Position numbers and translations under genes: made by a program
Shown: piece by piece, positions 6,423 through 11,923 of the stretch
Layout: every line of letters starts with the position of its first letter
Numbering within the stretch: position 1 is the stretch's first letter
DNA from: Bacteroidota bacterium
Lineage (GTDB): Bacteria > Bacteroidota > Ignavibacteria > Ignavibacteriales > Ignavibacteriaceae
Direction: 5' to 3'
NCBI GenBank assembly: GCA_021793635.1
Contig: JAJYSI010000049.1
Span: forward strand, 1-11,923
Length of the DNA: 11,923 nucleotides
The notes under the pieces: model-generated
The model's input: only the letters and a program-made list of their open reading frames with translations
Databases searched by the model: none
Told to the model about the DNA's origin: nothing

Positions 6423-7652
6423 TTAATGTTTACTTAATTCTTTTCGGATTATTTCATCAAGATGATTTGCTCTAATTTCAAAAGTATGATCTTTAAGAAC
6501 ACGCTTCTGCCCGGCTTCCGAAATAGCTTTTCTTTCAACCGGATGGTCGATAAGCCATTTAACTTTTTCTACGCATTCATCTGCAGTGTTGAAAGCCACA
6601 ACTTCCTTATCGATCTCAAAAATATCATTAAGATTTTTCTTCCAATCAGTAATTAAACAAGAGCCGACCCCAGTTACTTCAAACAAGCGGACATTTGCGG
6701 CATAGTCACCGGCAGCATAACCGTGATAATTAAATCCAATCTTCGAGCGGGACAAGGCTTTGAACATTTCTATACCGTAAATTGACGGCTTGGAATTCTT
6801 TTTAATGAGTGAAATGTTTTTAGGATTCTGAGGCATCTTGTTTAGGTAATATGCTTTTTTAATTCCAGGGAGTGATTCCGCAAGTGAAGAAAGCTTCAAT
6901 TTCTTTAAAACATTTGCCGCAATATAAGCGCTTTGCCGGAAAAATAAATCAACCGGTTCGATGGTAAGAATGTGCGAATATAGTTCTATTTCAATATTTG
7001 ATTTAAGAAGATGCTCAACAACCTGCTGCCGTAAATCATGGCTTTCGGGTCCGGGGATAAAAGAGCCGAGGAAAATAAAATCTGTTTCAGGATAATTATT
7101 GTTAAGCTTTACCCTATCTATAATTGAGGCTTCGAAAGCATGCATCAAAGTATAAACATTAAGCCCAAACTCCTTAAAGGATTTTTCGAAATGAGGAGAG
7201 CAGACGATAACCAAATCGAAGGCTTTAAATTGTTCTAAGTATAAGTTGTTGAAATTTGTACAGCAGAACCCGATAGTTAATCTAATTGATGGAATTTTCT
7301 TTTTTAGTTCGGTAACCCATTCGCCGTTAAATTTAAAACTGTCCTGAAAAAAAACAACTTCAGGCTTTAGCTTATTCAATTGTTCAAAAACTATTTCCAA
7401 ATCTTTTGATAAAGATCCGTTTTCCTTTGCCCAAGAATTCTGAAGAGGCTCGGCATTACAAACTATTTCATGAGCATCGTAACCAAGCTTGTTTAAGTGA
7501 ACTGAATAAAAGTCGGACCAAGCATAAGCCTGACTCATCAAGTGAGCCAACTGTTCATCGTAGCTTTTATTTTTGATATCCGGATTATCAATGTAGTATT
7601 GTTTAAGAAAATCTCTGTAATATGAAGTTATTTTAACGAAACGGTAACCCAT
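6423..7652 (-). CDS. CgeB-like glycosyltransferase (Glyco_trans_1_2 C-terminal domain)
   Basis: The 409-residue protein ends in a domain typical of CgeB-type GT-B enzymes. SRSKIGFNYHG (about 301-311) is followed by NVRLFEVTGVGSCLITDW (about 320-337, with the conserved R-x-F-E and small-residue turn), then VVAFNTADECVEKVKWLIDH, ERKAISEAGQKRVLKDHTFE and a final Arg in EIRANHL. The N-terminal half shows an alternating strand-helix pattern (PEVVFFQDSFKF, LTIGFCCTNFN, FDLVIVCSPHFEKSF, FIFLGSF) in place of the usual GT4 N-domain. A helical stretch at about 230-290 seems to be an insertion before the C-terminal domain. It probably transfers a sugar during glycan assembly; it is distinct from the GT4 genes nearby. 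The start follows the deacetylase stop by only five bases, and ATG 7652 is the only suitable start. Donor and acceptor unknown. Confidence 0.82.
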   Translation of the reverse strand: MGYRFVKITSYYRDFLKQYYIDNPDIKNKSYDEQLAHLMSQAYAWSDFYSVHLNKLGYDAHEIVCNAEPLQNSWAKENGSLSKDLEIVFEQLNKLKPEVVFFQDSFKFNGEWVTELKKKIPSIRLTIGFCCTNFNNLYLEQFKAFDLVIVCSPHFEKSFKEFGLNVYTLMHAFEASIIDRVKLNNNYPETDFIFLGSFIPGPESHDLRQQVVEHLLKSNIEIELYSHILTIEPVDLFFRQSAYIAANVLKKLKLSSLAESLPGIKKAYYLNKMPQNPKNISLIKKNSKPSIYGIEMFKALSRSKIGFNYHGYAAGDYAANVRLFEVTGVGSCLITDWKKNLNDIFEIDKEVVAFNTADECVEKVKWLIDHPVERKAISEAGQKRVLKDHTFEIRANHLDEIIRKELSKH

Positions 7653-7657
7653 CTTTT

Positions 7658-8296
7658 TTAGTCAATCCATCTTATTATTTCAAAAGCTTCGGCATATTTT
7701 GTATTTGATTGAACTCCTCTTGCAGCAGCGAGACCGAAAATAAACTCCGGCGAAAAATAATTCCGTTCTTTTATAAACTGAGATTTATAAAAATTTATTA
7801 AATTAATTTTCTTCTGGATGTGATTCTTTTCCAATCTTATCAGCATTTGCACGTTAAACGTAACATGATTCCATGGGAGTTCGTAACTGATAATGGAAGC
7901 AGAAGATTTAAATGCACGCACCATTTCAGTCGCTACAATTATATGATCCTGGTGGACATCATTTAACGACGGACCGATAACAAGATTGGGTTTGAACTTA
8001 TTTCTAAGGGAAATTAACTTTTCAAGAATTTGCTGACGTTTTTCGAATAAATATCTTACCCGATATTTTAATATTTCCACGCTTCCGTTTTTTAAACCAA
8101 GCGAATTATAAACCTGAGTAAATTCTTTCCGAAGAGTATCTTTTGGCATGCCCTTAGGAAGAGAATCTTCTGCAGTAGAAAAGACAACCCAGTGGATATT
8201 GTTCTTTTCTTCTATCAATCTCGAAATTGTTCCGCCGCATCCCAGTTCAGCATCATCTGTATGCGGGGATAATATCAAAATGTTTTTTTTATCCAT
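7658..8296 (-). CDS. PIG-L (LmbE-like) family N-deacetylase
   Basis: The 212-residue protein matches the usual size of PIG-L/LmbE zinc hydrolases, which remove the N-acetyl group from GlcNAc-type sugars in GPI, mycothiol, bacillithiol and antibiotic pathways. The metal and catalytic motif is LSPHTDDAELGCGGTI (His12, Asp14, Asp15). By analogy with MshB, His12 and Asp15 bind zinc together with a His of DVHQDH (His115 or His118), and Asp14 acts as general base. Thr replaces the more common Pro in the H-P-D-D pattern. The substrate-side segment includes YELPWNHVTF. No signal peptide is seen, so it acts in the cytoplasm. It lies 12 bases after the LpxD-like gene and 5 before the CgeB-like gene. 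The pairing with an acyltransferase suggests deacetylation followed by re-acylation of an amino sugar, which is inference. Confidence 0.9.
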   Translation of the reverse strand: MDKKNILILSPHTDDAELGCGGTISRLIEEKNNIHWVVFSTAEDSLPKGMPKDTLRKEFTQVYNSLGLKNGSVEILKYRVRYLFEKRQQILEKLISLRNKFKPNLVIGPSLNDVHQDHIIVATEMVRAFKSSASIISYELPWNHVTFNVQMLIRLEKNHIQKKINLINFYKSQFIKERNYFSPEFIFGLAAARGVQSNTKYAEAFEIIRWID

Positions 8297-8308
8297 AGCT
8301 GTAAGAAT

Positions 8309-9253
8309 TTATTTGATTAATTTTTTAATAGCTTTTTGAATATCTGCAAATTCTTTTAAATGCTTTGCCGGAACGCCTGTCCATGTTTCACCGTCTGGAA
8401 CACTTTTAGTAACCACGGCTCCCATACCGACAGTAACTTTTTCTCCAATCTTTAATTGATTTAGAATGGATGCCGACGGAGCTACCCATGAATAATCTTT
8501 AATCTCCACACTCCCGCCAAGCATTGTGTTTGCAATAATCGCACAGTGCCTGCCAATGATACAGTTATGACCGATATGGACAAGGTTATCAATCTTTGTG
8601 CCTTCTTTAATGAGGGTATTTCCTAAAGCGCCTCTATCTATTGAAGTGTTCGAGCCGATCTCAACGTTATCTTCGATTATAATTCCGCCGACATGCGGAA
8701 ATTTTTCAAACTCATATTTCTCATTGCGCGAATATCCGAATCCATCTGAACCAATAACTGTACCGGCATGTATTGTTACATTCTTTCCAATTGCAACGCC
8801 GTCATATATAAAACAGTGCCCGTAAATATAAGTATTCTCGCCTATTTTACTTTTACCGACGAAAGTAAAGGCACCAATATATGCAGACGGATGTATTTCT
8901 GCTTCCGGATCAACCACAGCAGTTGGATGGATTCCGCATTGCTTTTCCCGAACAAATAAATTTTCAACCACTCTTATAAAGACCAGCTTTGGATTATTTA
9001 CTACAATGAAACATTTTTCCATTAGGAATTCCTCTTCAATCGTCAAAGTTTCATCGCAAATAATAATTTTTGATTTCGTCTGCTGAAGTAATTCCCGTTT
9101 ATTATCTTTAGCACCTTTAATCCACACCAATGAATCCTCATCAGCTTCATTTACGGGCTTTACATTTGTAAAATATTTTCCTTCAGTATCGCCGATTAAA
9201 TTATAATCGTCTTTAATACAATCAATAATATCTTTAACATCATACTTTTTCAT
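8309..9253 (-). CDS. LpxD-like left-handed beta-helix N-acyltransferase, divergent
   Basis: The 314-residue protein has a recognisable LpxD N-terminal uridine-binding-like domain (IGDTEGKYFTNVKPVNEADE; IVVNNPKLVFIRVVENLF) and then hexapeptide coils from about 106 (IHPTAVVDPEAEIHPSAYIG). The LpxD signature is strong: SDGFGYSRNEKYEFEKFPHV, then VEIGSNTSIDRGALGNT and TKIDNLVHIGHNCIIG, with His229 matching the LpxD catalytic His of its IAHN motif. The C-terminal end differs: WVAPSASI, VTVGMGAVVTKSVPDG and WTGVPAKHL resemble NeuD/PglD-type acetyltransferases, about one coil and most of the LpxD helical tail are missing, and only a short helix remains. It should acylate an amine on a nucleotide-activated or lipid-linked amino sugar; true lipid A synthesis is less likely here. 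The start at ATG 9253 is preferred over the in-frame TTG at 9265. It is 19 bases after the flippase gene. Confidence 0.85.
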   Translation of the reverse strand: MKKYDVKDIIDCIKDDYNLIGDTEGKYFTNVKPVNEADEDSLVWIKGAKDNKRELLQQTKSKIIICDETLTIEEEFLMEKCFIVVNNPKLVFIRVVENLFVREKQCGIHPTAVVDPEAEIHPSAYIGAFTFVGKSKIGENTYIYGHCFIYDGVAIGKNVTIHAGTVIGSDGFGYSRNEKYEFEKFPHVGGIIIEDNVEIGSNTSIDRGALGNTLIKEGTKIDNLVHIGHNCIIGRHCAIIANTMLGGSVEIKDYSWVAPSASILNQLKIGEKVTVGMGAVVTKSVPDGETWTGVPAKHLKEFADIQKAIKKLIK

Positions 9254-9272
9254 TTCGAGCACCAAAATAAAA

Positions 9273-10778
9273 TTAAAATTTGAACTTTAGGTTCGGGAAA
9301 AATCTTGCCAGTAATTTATTGGAAATAGAATTTATATCTTCAGATACTTTGAAAACCAGCACCAGTAAAATAAAAACTGCCGCAATAATAATAGATCTTA
9401 AAACAATATCAATTACAAAATGTTTTTGAAAATGCGGAAGAAAATAGTTTATTAGAAATGCTAATCCGGCAAAAGCTAAAACTTTCAAAGTATTGATTGA
9501 GAACGGCTGAATTTTTAGAGTAAACATTAATATTGTTGATCTAATCGTGTTTATTAAAAAGAGCGACGATGCAGTTGCTATAGCAGCTCCGGTCATTCCA
9601 AGCTTTGGAATAAAGAACATATTTGCTGCAATCGCAGTCAATCCATAAATTGGGAAGAGGGATAAGTCAATCTTATAATATTTAGATGAGCCGATTATTT
9701 CCTGGTTAACACCTGTAGCCATATCAAAAATTTTTCCCAAACCAATAAAGAATACTACCCACTTTCCTTCAACGTATAAATTGCCGTGCGGAATAAGGAA
9801 GAAAATATTTCCAATGTTTATCCAGATTACGAGAAAAATTATTCCGCCGATTATTAACTGCGTTATGGCAGACTTCTTATATAAAACATCAAGCTGCTTA
9901 ATATCATTTTCTTTATTCGCTTCCGCAACAAGAGGAATCAGCACTTGCGACATTGATCTTTTCGGAATTTCAATAAATGTCGCAATAAAAAACGCAATGG
10001 TATAAATTCCCGTACTCGTTAAGCCTGCGTATGCACTTAGCATCAAGCTGTCAATATTGTTGATTACAACTCCGCTTGCATTTCCCATAAGAACAAATCC
10101 GGCATAAACAAGCATACTCTTGAGCAAAGGATTTTTGAAAGTTTCAAAGTTAGGCTTGACGTACAAATATTTCTTATAATAAGTATAAAAAATTAAAATC
10201 AGTAATACCACACCATAGAAACTAATGAGAATATTTATAAACCATTTGTAATCATATTTAAAGAACAAAAACATCACAAGACTGGCTGAAAGGAAAAACC
10301 TGGTTAATACTTCTCTTGTAAAAATCGGCGCAACAGGATTTTGCTGGATTACATTATAAGATTCAAATATGGTAATGAATACCATTATTAAAGTAAAAGG
10401 AAGAAGCTGATAAAAATAATTTATCAGCATAGGGGAATTCTTTACAAAGGCATCAACAAATAAAAATCTGAAATTTAGAAAGAGTATGATGAATATTCCA
10501 GAACCTATTACACCAATCACTAAAAGAAAAAATAAAAATCCGTGGTGCTTGTTTTTATAATCTTTGAAATATGGGAAAAATCTGTTTGGAATATTACCGG
10601 CTGACAGGCATGCAAATGTTGCAAGCAAAGTAGCAACATTTATCAATGTTCTTACAAGTCCTATTTGGGCTTGTGTTAAAACATAAGGGAACAGCCAAAG
10701 AGTATTTACAACTCCAATAGCAATTCCAATATAAGTAAGGATTACCGATTTGGCGCTTTGTCGGATAACTATTCCCAT
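9273..10778 (-). CDS. Wzx-type oligosaccharide flippase (MOP/MATE-like superfamily)
   Basis: The 501-residue protein is strongly hydrophobic throughout, with roughly 12-14 membrane segments separated by short Lys/Arg-rich loops. Examples are VILTYIGIAIGVVNTLWLF, GFLFFLLVIGVIGSGIFIIL, SAYAGLTSTGIYTIAFFIAT and LTAIAANMFFIPKLGMTGAA. The stretches SLMLSAYAGLTSTGIYTIAF and KLGMTGAAIATA match the family's conserved D-S-x-M-L/G-x-Y and G-x-x-G-A-A-x-A-T patterns. Length fits Wzx and related polysaccharide biosynthesis proteins (about 450-520). It would move undecaprenyl-linked oligosaccharide from the cytoplasmic to the periplasmic leaflet. It is the first gene of the six-gene minus-strand operon, with a 124-bp non-coding leader ahead of it. 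No clear Shine-Dalgarno site precedes ATG 10778. Which glycan it carries cannot be read from sequence. Confidence 0.88.
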   Translation of the reverse strand: MGIVIRQSAKSVILTYIGIAIGVVNTLWLFPYVLTQAQIGLVRTLINVATLLATFACLSAGNIPNRFFPYFKDYKNKHHGFLFFLLVIGVIGSGIFIILFLNFRFLFVDAFVKNSPMLINYFYQLLPFTLIMVFITIFESYNVIQQNPVAPIFTREVLTRFFLSASLVMFLFFKYDYKWFINILISFYGVVLLILIFYTYYKKYLYVKPNFETFKNPLLKSMLVYAGFVLMGNASGVVINNIDSLMLSAYAGLTSTGIYTIAFFIATFIEIPKRSMSQVLIPLVAEANKENDIKQLDVLYKKSAITQLIIGGIIFLVIWINIGNIFFLIPHGNLYVEGKWVVFFIGLGKIFDMATGVNQEIIGSSKYYKIDLSLFPIYGLTAIAANMFFIPKLGMTGAAIATASSLFLINTIRSTILMFTLKIQPFSINTLKVLAFAGLAFLINYFLPHFQKHFVIDIVLRSIIIAAVFILLVLVFKVSEDINSISNKLLARFFPNLKFKF

Positions 10779-10902
10779 AAATTAAAAGAGCCCGGCATTA
10801 TTTTTAATAAGAGTAAAATTCATTATAAGTTATAAAATTAAATTAAGATTAGAACCATCTACTTAATCTATAAAATAATGGTTTAACCATTTTGTCAACG
10901 AT
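10779..10902 (-). promoter_or_regulatory. Possible promoter region of the six-gene operon
   Basis: This gap precedes the flippase gene on the minus strand. A perfect TTGACA lies at 10898-10893 (minus strand), followed after about 18-20 bases by weak TATA-like hexamers. Between them is the 15-base inverted repeat AATGGTTTAACCATT (10877-10891), in a position where an operator could act. A perfect TATAAT is also present at 10827-10822, but with a poor -35 (AATCTT). In AT-rich DNA such hexamers arise often, so the exact promoter is uncertain. The inverted repeat might instead be a weak 3' hairpin of the upstream gene; a clear T-run is missing. Confidence 0.3.
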
Positions 10903-11742
10903 TTAAACATTTTCTTGTATAGAATATTTTTTAACATACTCAGCTTCGTCGTGCATAACTCTTTTTGGTGTCTCTTGAGCCAGAAAGATTGTTGTAGGAA
11001 TTTTCATTGCGATAGCAATGTGAGATAACCCTGATTCTAAACAATAAAAGTGCATACATCCTTTAATAATACCTGCTGCATCCAATATTGTTGTTTTACC
11101 AATTAAATTTATTCCCGGCAAATCAACATTTTCTCTATCATGCCCAATTAAAATCACATCGGCTGCTTTAAGTAATTTTTCAATTAATTCTCTTAAATCC
11201 GTGTTCTTACCTTTATCTGTATAGCTACGAGGCTGAACTACAAAATAAGGCTTATCGTGGATGTATTTATTTATTTCAAAAAAAAGCCTTTCTTTTTCAA
11301 CTCCTAAGAAATCTATCAGCTTATAATTCTGATATAACTCGTAATTTATTTCATCAAATGGTATATGTTTATTAAAAAATCTATAGAACTTGTCCTTCTT
11401 ATTTACTTGTCCAATTCTCAGTGGTATCCTTAACTTTAATATTTTAAGTATATTTTTTCTTTGTAAAACAAAATAATTATTAATACTAAAATCATATTTC
11501 CCGCTTATTTTTCTACTACATTCAAAATGGGCATCAATTATGGCAATAATTTCAGGTTTTTCAGCTACAAGAGTAATTTCAAATTTCTTTGATAAAGCTT
11601 TAATTATAGGCATGAGAAAAACAAAATTACCGATACCCATATCACAAAAGACAATTCCTCTTTTCATTTCGTTTTTATGTTTAGGGATGATATAATTTAT
11701 GAAAATAATTAAATAGGCTACTACTTTTTCAGCAATTTTCAT
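10903..11742 (-). CDS. GT9-like (heptosyltransferase family) glycosyltransferase, short form
   Basis: The 279-residue product shows GT9 features at both ends. Near the N-terminus is DMGIGNFVFLMPIIKALSKK (about 34-53), comparable to the G-x-G-D-x-x-x-x-x-P-x-I-x-x-L motif of heptosyltransferases, although Asn replaces the usual Asp. Near the C-terminus is LIGKTTILDAAGIIKGCMHF followed by ESGLSHIAIAMKIPTTIF (about 236-253), matching the S-G-x-x-H-x-A-x-A-x-x-x-P donor-binding motif. It is shorter than typical GT9 enzymes (about 330-360), the middle (FVVQPRSYTDKGKN) being compressed. A hydrophobic segment, VVAYLIIFINYIIP (about 7-20), precedes the catalytic domain and may hold it at the membrane. 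ATG 11742 was kept, but the Met at residue 26 would give a more typical GT9 start. It likely adds a sugar in LPS-core or related glycan synthesis. Confidence 0.78.
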   Translation of the reverse strand: MKIAEKVVAYLIIFINYIIPKHKNEMKRGIVFCDMGIGNFVFLMPIIKALSKKFEITLVAEKPEIIAIIDAHFECSRKISGKYDFSINNYFVLQRKNILKILKLRIPLRIGQVNKKDKFYRFFNKHIPFDEINYELYQNYKLIDFLGVEKERLFFEINKYIHDKPYFVVQPRSYTDKGKNTDLRELIEKLLKAADVILIGHDRENVDLPGINLIGKTTILDAAGIIKGCMHFYCLESGLSHIAIAMKIPTTIFLAQETPKRVMHDEAEYVKKYSIQENV

Positions 11743-11923
11743 TATGCAATTAATGTATTATTTGTATTTAACATATCCTTAAAAATATAAATAAATTCTA
11801 AGAAAATAATAAACTGTGGAAAAGGTTATGGGGTTAAATAAGATAAAGAAAAGTCATTAAACAGTTTAATAAAAGAAAACCCCGTTTATAATTTCATATA
11901 TTTTGAGGTACTTTAGTTATTTA
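11743..11923. other. AT-rich gene-free sequence at right edge
   Basis: No gene is seen in these 181 bases. They lie upstream of the GT9-like gene and should include its promoter, but no convincing -35/-10 pair stands out. Two small inverted repeats are present: TAAACTGT (11810-11817) with ACAGTTTA (11861-11868), and GGGGTT (11830-11835) with AACCCC (11878-11883). Within the first, ATTAAACAGTTTAAT (11856-11870) is itself a 15-base palindrome. Confidence 0.5.

Noticed and set aside
8283..8290. Run of eight T (A on the coding strand) near the start of the deacetylase gene as a programmed slippage site
   Set aside because: The frame is intact through the run and the protein has its full family length; lysine-rich starts are common in AT-rich genomes.
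8309..9253. Calling the acyltransferase lpxD
   Set aside because: The C-terminal region departs from LpxD and the gene lies in a glycan operon without other lipid A genes.
9254..9265. TTG start at 9265 for the LpxD-like gene
   Set aside because: It adds four residues with no similarity to the family; ATG 9253 gives a normal MKKYDVKD start for an LpxD N-terminal domain.

Overview
The window is AT-rich (roughly two-thirds A+T by eye) and looks like a surface-polysaccharide locus of a Gram-negative bacterium, most likely from the Bacteroidota/Ignavibacteriota side of the tree. This rests on short A/T-rich spacers with weak Shine-Dalgarno sequences, lipoproteins with a GC-Lol type lipobox, LpxD-type and heptosyltransferase-type enzymes, and small palindromic intergenic repeats. 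The placement is an inference, since no rRNA or other phylogenetic marker is present.

Layout. (1) Bases 1-794, plus strand: the 3' part of a GT4 glycosyltransferase that runs in from the left edge. (2) Bases 795-1540: a convergent, gene-free gap. It is filled almost entirely by a phase-locked, degenerate 21-bp tandem array (813-1463, about 31 units) and ends in a small palindromic repeat. (3) Bases 1541-4318, minus strand: two tandem paralogous lipoproteins, each with a conserved N-terminal domain and a diverged five-bladed beta-propeller of the GH43/GH32/GH130-like fold. A 25-base palindromic element occurs in the same orientation on both sides of this pair (1504-1528 and 4485-4509). (4) Bases 4557-10778, minus strand: a compact six-gene operon. 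In transcription order it encodes a Wzx-type flippase, an LpxD-like N-acyltransferase, a PIG-L deacetylase, a CgeB-like glycosyltransferase, a SAM methyltransferase and a GT4 glycosyltransferase. Gene junctions are 19, 12, 5, 7 and -16 bases. (5) Bases 10903-11742, minus strand: a short GT9 (heptosyltransferase-like) glycosyltransferase. It is separated from the flippase by a 124-bp gap that may hold the operon's promoter. (6) Bases 11743-11923: AT-rich sequence with no gene seen.

How the genes fit together (inference). The glycosyltransferases assemble a lipid-linked oligosaccharide at the inner face of the membrane. The PIG-L deacetylase and the LpxD-like acyltransferase could exchange the N-acetyl group of an amino sugar for another acyl group, the methyltransferase could cap or decorate the glycan, and the flippase would move it across the inner membrane. 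No polymerase, priming transferase or nucleotide-sugar synthesis gene is visible, so the locus must continue outside the window or borrow these functions. The outer-membrane or periplasmic propeller lipoproteins could bind or trim glycans, but nothing in the sequence proves a link with the operon.

The most notable items are the adjacent deacetylase/N-acyltransferase pair, the 21-bp array, and the repeat-bracketed lipoprotein pair. I see no CRISPR array, RNA gene, transposase or phage gene.
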